From NCBI GenBank assembly GCA_002393555.1, contig DGSP01000012.1:1-39498 (forward strand): 39,498 bases of DNA. The letters run 5' to 3'. Both the position numbers and the translations under genes were made by a program. The notes below the pieces were generated by a model, which did no database searches, was not told where the DNA came from, and saw only the letters and a program-made list of their open reading frames with translations. This stretch comes from Prevotellaceae bacterium UBA4359 (GTDB lineage Bacteria; Bacteroidota; Bacteroidia; Bacteroidales; Bacteroidaceae). Below are positions 31,183 to 39,373 of this stretch, one piece after another; position 1 is the stretch's first letter; the number at the start of each line of letters is the position of its first letter.

Positions 31183-32649
31183 ATGAAAATAGGATTTGAC
31201 AACGAGAAGTATCTGAAGATTCAGTCGGAACACATCAGGGAGCGCATCGCCCAGTTTGACGGAAAACTGTATCTGGAGTTGGGCGGCAAACTCTTCGACG
31301 ACCACCATGCCTCGCGTGTGCTGCCGGGTTTCAGACCCGACTCGAAACTGAGAATGTTTCAGCAGTTGAGCGACAGCCTGGAGATTGTCATCGTCATCAG
31401 TGCCGAGGACATTGAGAAGAACAAGATGCGGGCCGACCTGGGCATCACTTACGACGAGGACGTGCTGCGGCTGCGTGGCGAGTTCATGGGGCGCGGCTTC
31501 ATGGTCGGCTCTGTGGTCATTACCCACTACGACGGTCAGCGCGCTGCCGACCAGTTCCGCCATCGGCTGGAACGCATGGGCATCAAGTCCTACTTCCATT
31601 ATCTGATAGACGGCTATCCCCACAACGTGGAACTGATTGCCTCCGACGATGGCTTTGGCAAGAACGACTATGTGGAGACCACCCGACCACTCGTCATCGT
31701 CACCGCCCCCGGCCCTGGCAGCGGCAAGATGGCTGTGTGTCTGAGCCAACTCTATGGCGAAAACAAACGGGGCATCCGTGCCGGCTATGCCAAGTTCGAG
31801 ACCTTCCCCGTGTGGAGCCTCCCGCTGAAGCATCCAGTCAACATTGCCTATGAGGCTGCCACCGCCGACCTCAACGACGTGAACATGATAGACCCCTTCC
31901 ACTTCGATGCCTACGGCAAAGTGGCCATCAACTACAACCGCGACATCGAGATTTTCCCTGTGCTCAATGCCCTATTTGAAGGCATCTACGGCGAGAACCC
32001 CTACAAGTCGCCCACCGACATGGGAGTGAACATGGTGGGCTTCTGCATCTCGGATGACGAAGTGTGCTGTGAGGCTTCCAAGGACGAAATCATCCGTCGC
32101 TACTACGATGCCACCAACAAACTGGCTGATGGTGCTTGCAACGAGAATGAAGTGAGCAAGATTCAACTTCTTTTCAATCAGGCAAAAATCACCACTGCCT
32201 ATCGACGTGTCACGGTGGCCGCCAACGAACGGAAAGCCCAGACAGGGGTGCATTGTGCCGCCATGCAGATGGAGGATGGCACCATCATCACCTCCAAGAC
32301 GGGCGACCTGCTCGGCTGTTGCGCAGCCCTGTTGCTCAACGTGATGAAACACCTGGCAGGCATCGGCGATGAGGTCAAACTCATTCCGCAAAGCATGATA
32401 GAACCCATCCAGAAGACCAAGACCGAATATCTGGGCGGCCACAATCCGCGCCTGCACACCGACGAGGTGCTGGTGGCCATCTCTGTGCTCTCCCAGCACG
32501 ACGAGAACTGCCGCCGTGCTCTTGAGCAACTTCCCAAACTCCGTGGTTGCCAGATGCACAGCACCGTGATGCTCGGCGAGGTCGATCGCAAGATTCTGAA
32601 GAAATTAGGTTGTGGCCTCACTTGCGACCCCGTGAAGAAGAAAAGTTAA
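31183..32649 (+). CDS. DUF1846 family protein
   Basis: A 488-residue cytoplasmic protein covering the whole DUF1846 family: GFDNEKYLKIQSEHIRERI at the N-terminus, FDGKLYLELGGKLFDDHHAS, the glycine-rich VIVTAPGPGSGKMAVCLSQL near residues 170-190, and DHIVNYNRDIEIFPVL-type and MHSTVMLGEVDRKILKKLGC regions. The GPGSGKM stretch resembles a nucleotide-binding loop. Family members are conserved in many bacteria and structures exist, but I know of no settled function. It is a single gene with its own promoter, downstream of the second palindromic array, and ends at a hairpin shared with the convergent lipoprotein gene. Confidence 0.93.
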   Translation: MKIGFDNEKYLKIQSEHIRERIAQFDGKLYLELGGKLFDDHHASRVLPGFRPDSKLRMFQQLSDSLEIVIVISAEDIEKNKMRADLGITYDEDVLRLRGEFMGRGFMVGSVVITHYDGQRAADQFRHRLERMGIKSYFHYLIDGYPHNVELIASDDGFGKNDYVETTRPLVIVTAPGPGSGKMAVCLSQLYGENKRGIRAGYAKFETFPVWSLPLKHPVNIAYEAATADLNDVNMIDPFHFDAYGKVAINYNRDIEIFPVLNALFEGIYGENPYKSPTDMGVNMVGFCISDDEVCCEASKDEIIRRYYDATNKLADGACNENEVSKIQLLFNQAKITTAYRRVTVAANERKAQTGVHCAAMQMEDGTIITSKTGDLLGCCAALLLNVMKHLAGIGDEVKLIPQSMIEPIQKTKTEYLGGHNPRLHTDEVLVAISVLSQHDENCRRALEQLPKLRGCQMHSTVMLGEVDRKILKKLGCGLTCDPVKKKS

Positions 32650-32651
32650 AG

Positions 32652-32680
32652 CCCCTCCCCCCATCATAGAGGGAGAGGCA
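32652..32680 (-). terminator. Hairpin between DUF1846 and lipoprotein genes
   Basis: A GC-rich imperfect stem (GCCCCTCCC opposite GGGAGAGGC) lies between the convergent stop codons. On the minus strand it is followed by TTTAACTTTTC, so it probably ends the lipoprotein transcript. Confidence 0.5.
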
Positions 32681-32693
32681 AAAGGAAGTGTCT

Positions 32694-33395
32694 TTAATTC
32701 TTGAAGGCTTTCTTGTTGGCCTTGATTTGCTCATCTGCCTGCTTGTAGGCGTCGCTTTGCTTGTCCATGATGACAATCTTGGCCAACTTGGCCCATTGGG
32801 CAGCGTTGTAGTCGTCGGGACTGATGAAGAAACTAGCCGTGAATGATTTGCCCTCCGCGATGGGATAGTCGCTGAAGTTGGTTCCGCTGCTTGTGTCGAT
32901 GGCGTTGCCGTCAGAGTCGTAGGCCACGGCTGTATAGAGGAGGACAGGGGTGTCGTTTGTGGCACCGGCGGTGAACACAAAAGAGGCCGAGGCATTGCGC
33001 TTGTTGTCGAGGGTGAAGTTCTTTTCTATCTTAGCAGGGATTCCTTCAGCCAGTTCGGTGGGGATTTCCTTACCCTCCAGCGTCTTCTCGATGGCAGGAA
33101 TGGTTTCCTTCTTAAACTTAGTGGCATTTCCCTGGCTCAGATAGTCCGACCAAAATTCCGATGCCTTGTCGGGGTCGCTCTGTTTTAACTCCTCGTACTT
33201 GGCACTTGCAGCGGCTTCGGATGCCGCGAAATCAGCCACGGCCTTAGGCAGTTCGCCCAAGATGCCGTCTGTCGGGATGTTGCTGGCTGCATCGCTGCCT
33301 CCATTGCTGTTGTCACTCCCTCCGCATGCGGAGAATGTCAAGCCTGCCATGAGTGCTGCAGCACCCAGAATGAGAAAATTCTTCATTGTTTTCAT
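32694..33395 (-). CDS. Lipoprotein of unknown function (233 aa)
   Basis: A lipoprotein signal ends in LTFSAC with Cys24. After a short Gly/Ser/Asn linker, the mature part has a helical, Ala/Glu/Lys-rich first half (ELPKAVADFAASEAAASAKY) and a second half with alternating hydrophobic residues (ASASFVFTAG, VLLYTAVAYDSDGNAIDTSS, GKSFTASFFISPDDY) that looks like a beta-sandwich. The C-terminus is charged and helical. I do not recognise the family. The gene follows the 414-residue secreted protein gene by about 110 bp of 20-bp repeats, so it may share its transcript. Confidence 0.8.
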   Translation of the reverse strand: MKTMKNFLILGAAALMAGLTFSACGGSDNSNGGSDAASNIPTDGILGELPKAVADFAASEAAASAKYEELKQSDPDKASEFWSDYLSQGNATKFKKETIPAIEKTLEGKEIPTELAEGIPAKIEKNFTLDNKRNASASFVFTAGATNDTPVLLYTAVAYDSDGNAIDTSSGTNFSDYPIAEGKSFTASFFISPDDYNAAQWAKLAKIVIMDKQSDAYKQADEQIKANKKAFKN

Positions 33396-33409
33396 GTCTT
33401 TAATTTTTT

Positions 33410-33497
33410 TAGTGGTTAATAAATAATTGAATGATTTTAGAGGTTGATAAATGATTTTAGAGGTTTATAAATAAGTATAGTGGTTCATAAGAGTATC
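33410..33497. repeat. Tandem 20-bp repeats between two secreted-protein genes
   Basis: Units start at 33410 (28 bp, variant), 33438, 33458 and 33478, each beginning TAGAGG or TAGTGG followed by TT-ATAA. The 33438 and 33458 units match at most positions. The array fills most of the spacer that forms the leader of the lipoprotein gene. Confidence 0.8.
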
Positions 33498-33507
33498 GGT
33501 GTGATTC

Positions 33508-34752
33508 CTATTTCTTCTTGGGTGGCAAAGGAATGTGGAGAGCGGGTTCAAGTCCCCAACCGTTGCCATTGAAACTGACATAGATGTGTGGGTCGTCATA
33601 TTCGTCCATGTCATGTTCTCCGCCTTCCATAATCACCTGCTCGGTGTAGGTCTTCTTGTCGGGATTGAGAGTATAGTTCACCAACCTGTGGTAGCCCCAC
33701 ACTTTGTAGCGTACCCATTCGGCAGTAATCTCAGAGGGAAGTCCGCGCTTGCTGTTCTTGAAATGGTTTTTGACATAGCCGATAACATCGAACTGGGCAT
33801 CAGGGGAAGGCTTTTGTGTGTTATCCGAACCACCTCTATCTCCTGAACCACTTCCGCTACTTGAACCACTTCCGCTACTTGAGCCACTTCCGTTGCTGGC
33901 AGCACTGCCTCCGCTTTTAGCACTTCCGCCTGAAGACGCCACATTCCTCCGTTCCAAATCCAGAATGAATTGGCTGACTTCTTTCAGACTCTTTCCCCTA
34001 TCGAGCAGGGCTGTAGCCACTCCCAGCCGCCATTCTTGGCTGATGCGGTTGTCGGCCTTCTGTTGGCGATACTTCTCCAGTTGCCACTTATACACCATGT
34101 CGCTCCATTCGTTCGTCCACTCCTTGTAGTTCTCGAAGATGGCATTGACGGCAGCGTCCTTCATGCGGTCGGCGACCGTCTTGTTGAGGTTGGATGCCAT
34201 CTGTAGGGCTTGCAGGTCGTTGATGGGGATGATGGACTTCTCGCTGGCCTTGCCGGCTTCGAGTGCCTGGTCGAAGCAAGCCCCGATGGGATTGTCCAGC
34301 ATGTCGATGACCGTGCCGATGATTCCTCCCACCAACTTGGCTCCTCCACCTGCAAGGAAACGGTCGATTTTGTCGATGGCGGAAGGGTTCTGCTTGTACT
34401 TCTGGTATTCGTTGCGGTAGTCGATGACCACGCCGTCGGGCATGTTCAGTTGGTCGGTCTTGGTTTGCCCATTGATGGTTTGTGTGACGGTCACCGACCG
34501 TGTGCCAGCCCAACTGAACGTCATGGTGGCATAGTCGTTTGTCATTTCAGTCGGGAGTCCCTGTCCGTTCAGTGCGATGGAGGTCAGAGTGCGTCCTGCC
34601 ACGTTAATCTTGTCCACGCTGCCATAGTAGTAGTGTACGGTGGTGAGCGTGTTGTTGTCCTTGTTGTATCCCACCACGTTGCGCTGTGACTGCGCCATCG
34701 CTGCCATGCTAAAGGTCAGCAGTGCGTACAAAGCAATAATTTTTCTCTTCAT
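33508..34752 (-). CDS. Secreted protein of unknown function with Ser/Gly linker (414 aa)
   Basis: A signal peptide (MKRKIIALYALLTFSMAAMA) precedes a beta-rich segment of about 110 residues with alternating YYYGSVDKI and TSIALNGQGLPTEM-type strands. A glycine-rich segment follows (FLAGGGAKLVGGIIGTVIDM, near 140-160), then helices at about 165-280 (EKYRQQKADNRISQEWRLGV). A Ser/Gly linker of about 36 residues (285-320) leads to a C-terminal domain ending in Pro-Pro-Lys-Lys-Lys. The N-terminal half repeats the theme of a secreted beta domain plus hydrophobic glycine stretch seen in the large protein at 314-4048. I do not recognise the family. A promoter box lies 59 bp upstream. Confidence 0.82.
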   Translation of the reverse strand: MKRKIIALYALLTFSMAAMAQSQRNVVGYNKDNNTLTTVHYYYGSVDKINVAGRTLTSIALNGQGLPTEMTNDYATMTFSWAGTRSVTVTQTINGQTKTDQLNMPDGVVIDYRNEYQKYKQNPSAIDKIDRFLAGGGAKLVGGIIGTVIDMLDNPIGACFDQALEAGKASEKSIIPINDLQALQMASNLNKTVADRMKDAAVNAIFENYKEWTNEWSDMVYKWQLEKYRQQKADNRISQEWRLGVATALLDRGKSLKEVSQFILDLERRNVASSGGSAKSGGSAASNGSGSSSGSGSSSGSGSGDRGGSDNTQKPSPDAQFDVIGYVKNHFKNSKRGLPSEITAEWVRYKVWGYHRLVNYTLNPDKKTYTEQVIMEGGEHDMDEYDDPHIYVSFNGNGWGLEPALHIPLPPKKK

Positions 34753-34810
34753 GATTTAGATGGTTTTAAGTGAATGATAAAAAAGGGTAGTTCCTCTTGG
34801 GGTCGCTTTG

Positions 34811-34818
34811 CAAATATA
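34811..34818 (-). promoter_or_regulatory. -7 element (TATATTTG) for the Ser/Gly-linker protein gene
   Basis: The minus strand reads TATATTTG, 59 bp upstream of the ATG at 34752, matching TAnnTTTG. Confidence 0.55.
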
Positions 34819-34987
34819 GGATGAAAAGGGATGCAGAGCGGCAGGTTCGCGACTTGATGATGGTTCAACCATCCAAAATATCTCCGTCAACCCGACAAAA
34901 ACCGTTCAAAGCGTAAAATAGGTGCGTCAAATCGTAAAAAAGAGGATGCGGTGCCGATGAAATCGGTTGATTGTGTGGGATTTTCTT

Positions 34988-34995
34988 TACCTTTG
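34988..34995 (+). promoter_or_regulatory. -7 element (TACCTTTG) for the AraC-type membrane regulator gene
   Basis: TACCTTTG ends 8 bp before the ATG at 35004, so the transcript would have almost no leader. A GTTG at 34966-34969 is a possible -33 element. Confidence 0.55.
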
Positions 34996-35003
34996 TAGCC
35001 AAT

Positions 35004-36113
35004 ATGAATATTTCAGCATTTCTGATAGGTGCAGCAACCGCGTTCTTCGCCATCTTTTCCCTGCACATCCTTTTCTGGAATCGGCATCGCACCCGTTTCC
35101 AGACCGTGTTGGGCATCATCATGGCCGTGTGGGCTGTGTGGTGTGCCAAAGACCTTGTCACGACTTTCCCTGGCATGTATCGCGAGGACGTGTTGCGATG
35201 GATTTTCATCATCGACGGTTGGTCGGCCCTTTCCTACATGGTGTTCATCCACGAGGTGGTCACTCCCGGCTGGACTTCGTGGAGGCGGCTCGGACTCTCT
35301 GCGCTCCCATTCTTGGCCTTCACCGTGGGCTATGCCGTGTGGCCCAGCACGGAGGTGGTCTATGCCTACGCCGCCTTCTTGTGGTGCTACGCATGGGTCA
35401 TCGTCATTGTGGGTTGGGTCAAGATGCAGCGCTATCTTCGCTATGTGCGCCGCGAATACTCCAACATCGACCGCACCGATGTGTTGTGGCTGCGCCCCGT
35501 GTTCCTTTTTTCCATTGTGGGCCAACTCGCTTGGCTGTTCGTGTCGCTCTACGCTTCTGTGGTGGCCGACATTGTCTATTACCTCAGCATTATCCTCCTC
35601 TGGCTGCTCGTGCTGCACTACAGTTGGCGTTTCCGTCCTCTGAAGATAGAGAAAGATTCTGCGCTGGAGGCCGACTGCGGAGGCTGTGCGGAACCTGCCA
35701 CAGGACTTTTTCTGTCTGATGCAGGCTCTGAAAACGTTGGCATGACACTCTCGCCCCCACTTCCGTGCGGCAAACTGGAGAGGGTGGTGGAAGAGCAAAG
35801 GCTCTATCTGCATCCAGACCTGACGCTGCAAGAACTGGCTGTCGCCTTGAACACGAACCGAACCTACGTGAGCAACTATCTGAGCCAGGTGGTGGGGCTG
35901 ACCTTCTACGACTACATCAACCAGTTGCGCATCAAACTCTCTGCCATCCCCCTCGTCACAGAGCATCCTGAATACACCTTTGAGTACGTGGCCAGCCAAA
36001 GCGGATTTGCTTCGATGTCCACTTTCCGCCGTGCTTTTGCCAAATACACAGGCAAGACACCCAGCCAGTATGTGGCAGAGATGAGTCAGAAGCGTACCCC
36101 TCGACTACAATAG
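35004..36113 (+). CDS. Membrane-embedded AraC family transcriptional regulator
   Basis: A 369-residue protein. Residues 1-215 contain about six to seven hydrophobic spans (ISAFLIGAATAFFAIFSLHI, TVLGIIMAVWAVW, LSYMVFIHEVV, LPFLAFTVGYAVW and more). A variable linker (about 220-255) is followed by a C-terminal AraC/XylS DNA-binding domain of about 100 residues: LTLQELAVALNTNRTYVSNY and YTFEYVASQSGFASMSTFRR, both helix-turn-helix units, closing at KYTGKTPSQYVAEM. The DNA-binding part is thus tethered to the inner membrane. Start: the ATG at 35004, because the promoter lies inside the longer open frame. The last residues (RTPRLQ) are encoded by a 16-bp repeat that recurs just downstream. Confidence 0.9.
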   Translation: MNISAFLIGAATAFFAIFSLHILFWNRHRTRFQTVLGIIMAVWAVWCAKDLVTTFPGMYREDVLRWIFIIDGWSALSYMVFIHEVVTPGWTSWRRLGLSALPFLAFTVGYAVWPSTEVVYAYAAFLWCYAWVIVIVGWVKMQRYLRYVRREYSNIDRTDVLWLRPVFLFSIVGQLAWLFVSLYASVVADIVYYLSIILLWLLVLHYSWRFRPLKIEKDSALEADCGGCAEPATGLFLSDAGSENVGMTLSPPLPCGKLERVVEEQRLYLHPDLTLQELAVALNTNRTYVSNYLSQVVGLTFYDYINQLRIKLSAIPLVTEHPEYTFEYVASQSGFASMSTFRRAFAKYTGKTPSQYVAEMSQKRTPRLQ

Positions 36114-36155
36114 ACCGTACCCCTCGACTACGACATGCCGTAGCCGAGGGGTACG
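36093..36155. repeat. Repeat with two direct copies and one inverted copy at the end of the AraC gene
   Basis: CGTACCCCTCGACTAC occurs at 36093-36108 (inside the last codons) and at 36116-36131, and its complement with one mismatch lies at 36140-36155. Either left copy can pair with the right arm. No T-run follows, so it is not a simple terminator. Confidence 0.8.
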
Positions 36156-36195
36156 CCTGATAGAATAAAGATGAAAGGGTGGGGGAAGACCGACT

Positions 36196-36945
36196 TCAAG
36201 ATGCTTCCAGCACCTGCGTTATCTTCTCGAAAGTCATGCCCTCAAAACTGTCGAGGACGTAGTTGCATCGGTCTTCGATGTCTTGGCGCGTGTGGCCTGT
36301 GGGCAGTCCGATGGTGAAGATGCCCGAAGCCATGCCAGCCTGCAGACCTGTGTAGGCATCTTCGAACACCACACACTCGTCGAGGTCGGCTCCGAAGGTC
36401 TTGGCTCCCAGCAAATAGCAGTCGGGAGCAGGCTTGGAGGCTGTGAAGTCCTCGGCGGTGAACACACGGTCGAACAGACGGTCGAAATCGGGAATTTGCC
36501 GACGGACGCTCTCCATCTTCGGAATGTTGGAACTGGTCACCACGGCACACTTCACCCCGTTGCGCTTCAGGTCGCGGAGAAACTCAAGCGCGCCAGGGTA
36601 GAAGGCATACTTCATCTGTGCTTCGTAGGCATTCAGTCCCTCGGTGATGTCCTTCTGCCACTGAGGGTCAGGGAAATAAGTGCTGAAAATTTGGGTGAGG
36701 GTGGTGCCCTTGATAAGGTATTCGAGCCTGGGCACATCGGGACGGTACTTCCGAGCCGTGGCTCCCCAGAAGACGGTGTACTGGTCTTCGGTATTGACCA
36801 GCGTGCCGTCCAGGTCGAACAGTGCCACCTTGAGCCGACGGCGGCGCGGAATGTTTCTCTCGCCTTTCACGAGCAGTTCTCCCCAAGGCGTTGCAGTCTT
36901 TTCATCCTCGATGTCTTCGTTGCGTTTTGTCCAAAAAGTTGCCAT
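36196..36945 (-). CDS. HAD superfamily hydrolase (phosphoglycolate/beta-phosphoglucomutase-like)
   Basis: A 249-residue phosphohydrolase. HAD motif I is ALFDLDGTLVNTED with the nucleophile Asp, motif II is CAVVTSSNIPK, the conserved Lys is in FTASKPAPDCYLLGAKTFG, and motif IV is CVVFEDAYTGLQAG. A helical cap about residues 60-125 places it in subclass I, which includes phosphoglycolate phosphatase, beta-phosphoglucomutase and related sugar-phosphatases. The N-terminal 37 residues (with a basic RRRR segment) are an extension not usual for the family. The ATG at 36945 is used instead of a TTG 23 codons upstream, because a promoter box lies just above it. The substrate is not predictable. Confidence 0.9.
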   Translation of the reverse strand: MATFWTKRNEDIEDEKTATPWGELLVKGERNIPRRRRLKVALFDLDGTLVNTEDQYTVFWGATARKYRPDVPRLEYLIKGTTLTQIFSTYFPDPQWQKDITEGLNAYEAQMKYAFYPGALEFLRDLKRNGVKCAVVTSSNIPKMESVRRQIPDFDRLFDRVFTAEDFTASKPAPDCYLLGAKTFGADLDECVVFEDAYTGLQAGMASGIFTIGLPTGHTRQDIEDRCNYVLDSFEGMTFEKITQVLEAS

Positions 36946-36963
36946 ATCTACAAAAATGTGCTG

Positions 36964-36971
36964 CAAAGTTA
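36964..36971 (-). promoter_or_regulatory. -7 element (TAACTTTG) for the HAD hydrolase gene
   Basis: The minus strand reads TAACTTTG, 19 bp upstream of the ATG at 36945. It faces away from the nitroreductase promoter 23 bp further on. Confidence 0.6.
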
Positions 36972-36993
36972 GGACTTTTTCAAGAGTTTTCAC

Positions 36994-37001
36994 TACTTTT
37001 G
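36994..37001 (+). promoter_or_regulatory. -7 element (TACTTTTG) for the nitroreductase gene
   Basis: TACTTTTG matches TAnnTTTG and lies 47 bp upstream of the ATG at 37049. Its -33 region overlaps the divergent HAD promoter. Confidence 0.55.
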
Positions 37002-37048
37002 CAACGAATTTCAAAAAATCTTAACGTTTAACTTTTTCCAACAGACAC

Positions 37049-37675
37049 ATGAAAAACTTAGTTTTAGCAGCAACCATGCTGCTTGTGGGCATTGCAGCGA
37101 TGGCCCAGACTCGGAACCTTCCCAAGCCCAACATACAGCGCAAGACGCTCTCGGTGATGGAAACCTACAAGCAGCGTAAGAGTGTGCGCGAGTATAGCAA
37201 CAAGCCCCTCTCCGACCAAGACCTCAGCGACCTGCTCTGGGCCGCTCAGGGCAAGAATCGCCCCGACGGACACCTGACGGCTCCTACGGCCATGAACAAG
37301 CAGGAAATCCGCCTCTACGTATTCACGGCCAAGGGCGTGTCGCTCTACAATCCGCAGGCACACAGCCTCACGCAAGTGGCTACGGGCGACCACCGCGACA
37401 TTGTGGCCGGTCGGCAAGACTTCGCCAAGACGGCTCCTGTTAGCCTGGTGATGGTGGCCGACTTCGACAAGTTTGGCGCCAAGAACGAACACTCACAGTG
37501 GATGGTAGGTGTCGATGTGGGCATCGTGTGCCAAAACATCAACCTCTTCTGCTCGGCAGCCGGACTCTGCACCGTGCCGCGTGGCACGATGGACCAGAAG
37601 GCCATTCAGACACTCCTCAAACTGAATACGAACCAAATTCCCGTCATCAACAACCCCGTGGGGTATGGGAAGTAG
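37049..37675 (+). CDS. Nitroreductase family protein with signal peptide
   Basis: A 208-residue protein. Its N-terminus MKNLVLAATMLLVGIAAMAQ is a good signal peptide, unusual for this normally cytoplasmic FMN-enzyme family. The nitroreductase fold is clear: RKSVREYSNKPLSDQDLSDL (FMN-phosphate binding), LLWAAQGKNRPDG, RLYVFTAKGVSLYNP and MVGVDVGIVCQNINLFCSAA, ending in a short NNPVGYGK tail. It is of the short, SagB-like type. In the periplasm it may act on a bound flavin with an unknown partner, or be involved in oxidation of exported substrates. Its start has a promoter and it precedes the SLC13 gene by about 100 bp. Confidence 0.9.
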   Translation: MKNLVLAATMLLVGIAAMAQTRNLPKPNIQRKTLSVMETYKQRKSVREYSNKPLSDQDLSDLLWAAQGKNRPDGHLTAPTAMNKQEIRLYVFTAKGVSLYNPQAHSLTQVATGDHRDIVAGRQDFAKTAPVSLVMVADFDKFGAKNEHSQWMVGVDVGIVCQNINLFCSAAGLCTVPRGTMDQKAIQTLLKLNTNQIPVINNPVGYGK

Positions 37676-37687
37676 TTGGGAGTTAGG

Positions 37688-37750
37688 AGTTAGGAGTTGA
37701 CCGTCCTGTAGGTTTCTCATAGGGAGCAAGCCGCATGGCAACTCCTAACT
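37688..37750. repeat. 12-bp inverted repeat flanking a 39-bp loop
   Basis: AGTTAGGAGTTG at 37688-37699 is the exact complement of 37739-37750. A further GTTAGGA copy sits before the left arm, so it is part of a short tandem repeat. It lies between the nitroreductase stop and the transporter start. Confidence 0.7.
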
Positions 37751-37777
37751 TCTATCATTTAACTAAAAAACAGAAGT

Positions 37778-39313
37778 ATGAATTTGGCAGAATTTGTCTC
37801 TCAGACCGAGTGGTGGGGACTATCGCTCGGTGCATGGATAACCATTGTGGTTATTCTCGGTATGTTCACCACCTTGATTGTGACAAAGTTAGAGACATGG
37901 GCGGTCTTCTTTGTCTCCACGATGGTGTTGTTTTTGGCAGGAGTCCTTTCGCCTAAAGATACCTTTGCGGGTTTCAGCAGTTCCAGTGTAGTGGATGTGC
38001 TGATTCTGTTTGTTGTCATTGCCGGACTCACCTATACGGGTGTCCTGCACTGGATTGTCAAGTATCTGATGGGCACACCGAAGAGCATTTCAAGTGCCAT
38101 CGTGCGTGTGATGGCTCCAGCGGCTCTGCTGAGTGCTTTCCTCAGCAACACCGCCGTCGTGGCACTCTTCATCAGTGTGGTCAAGACATGGAGCCGCAAA
38201 CTGGGCATAGCCCCTTCTAAACTCCTCATTCCTCTCAGTTACGCATCGGGCATGGGCGGCATCTGCACCCTGATAGGTACACCCCCCAACCTGATTATAT
38301 CGGGCTTGTATCAGGAGCAGACAGGCGTTGAACTCAGCATCTTTGCCACGACTGGTGTGGGCCTCTTCTGCCTGGCGGTGGGCATTCTCAGCATGCTGGC
38401 CATGCAGAAGTTGCTGCCTGTTCGCCAATCTCCCGACGAGCAGATGAACGTGCTGGGAGCCTCTGTTGAACTGAAGGTGCCTGCTCGTAGCCACTTGGTG
38501 GGTCAGTCTGTGGCTGTCCTCGGATTGGCTGATTTGAAAGACCAAGTGGAACTCAAAGGCATTGTCAGTTTCGATGGTGAGGTGAATGGCCATGTGTCTG
38601 AAGATGACTATCTTTTGGGCGGTGACGCCCTCGTCTTCGTAGGTGACCGTGGTCAGATTCTTGCTTTGGCCAAACGTCATGGCCTGGAATGTTCTCTGGC
38701 TGATATGGAGATAGAACCCAAACGTGGCAGGAAGACCCTCTTGGCCGGAATCATCATGATTGGCATGGTGGCATTGTCTGGCTTTGGTGTGATGACCTTG
38801 TTGCAGGCCGCTGTACTGGCTGCAGTCCTCATGATGGTCTTCCGTTGCTGCAGCACCAGTCAGGCCTTTCAGAGCATCGACTGGCAGATTGTCACGATTT
38901 TTGCTTGCAGCGTGGCGTTGGGTGTTTCCATCGAGCAGACAGGTTTGGCCGAGATGATAGCACATGGACTGCTCTCCATCTGTGGCACCAATCCGCTGGT
39001 GGTGCTCATCGTGCTTTGTCTTGCAGGCACCTTCATGACCGAGTTCATCAGCAACACAGCCTGTGGCGCCATGTTCTACCCCATCGCCATGTCGGCAGCA
39101 GCAGCCACCGGGGCCAATCCGCTCACGTTTGCCATTGCCCTCATGATAGCCGTCAGTTCCAGTTTTGCCACCCCCATTGGCTCTCCCACCCACATGCTGG
39201 TCTATATCCCCGGGGGCTACAAGTTCACCGATTTCACCAAGATAGGCTTCTGGATGAACCTCATCATCCTTGCTGCCAACATCTTCATCACCACGCTCAT
39301 CTATCCCCTCTGA
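37778..39313 (+). CDS. SLC13/DASS-type anion transporter with TrkA-C domain
   Basis: A 511-residue integral membrane protein with about ten or more spans in two repeats of the Na+/anion symporter fold. Each half carries its signature: SNTAVVALFISVV with GTPPNLIISG in the first, and SNTACGAMFYPIAMSAAA with SSFATPIGSPTHMLVY in the second. A soluble insertion of about 90 residues (ELKVPARSHLVGQSVAVLGL ... GGDALVFVGDRGQILAL) is a TrkA-C/RCK_C domain, usually a ligand-binding regulator. This arrangement is typical of bacterial sulfate, dicarboxylate or related anion transporters; the substrate here is unknown. It lies 102 bp past the nitroreductase gene. Confidence 0.94.
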   Translation: MNLAEFVSQTEWWGLSLGAWITIVVILGMFTTLIVTKLETWAVFFVSTMVLFLAGVLSPKDTFAGFSSSSVVDVLILFVVIAGLTYTGVLHWIVKYLMGTPKSISSAIVRVMAPAALLSAFLSNTAVVALFISVVKTWSRKLGIAPSKLLIPLSYASGMGGICTLIGTPPNLIISGLYQEQTGVELSIFATTGVGLFCLAVGILSMLAMQKLLPVRQSPDEQMNVLGASVELKVPARSHLVGQSVAVLGLADLKDQVELKGIVSFDGEVNGHVSEDDYLLGGDALVFVGDRGQILALAKRHGLECSLADMEIEPKRGRKTLLAGIIMIGMVALSGFGVMTLLQAAVLAAVLMMVFRCCSTSQAFQSIDWQIVTIFACSVALGVSIEQTGLAEMIAHGLLSICGTNPLVVLIVLCLAGTFMTEFISNTACGAMFYPIAMSAAAATGANPLTFAIALMIAVSSSFATPIGSPTHMLVYIPGGYKFTDFTKIGFWMNLIILAANIFITTLIYPL

Positions 39314-39373
39314 GAAAACTATTTTGCTTTCGATGATAAGTAACCACCTTACACAATGATGTCTCTTCTTTTC

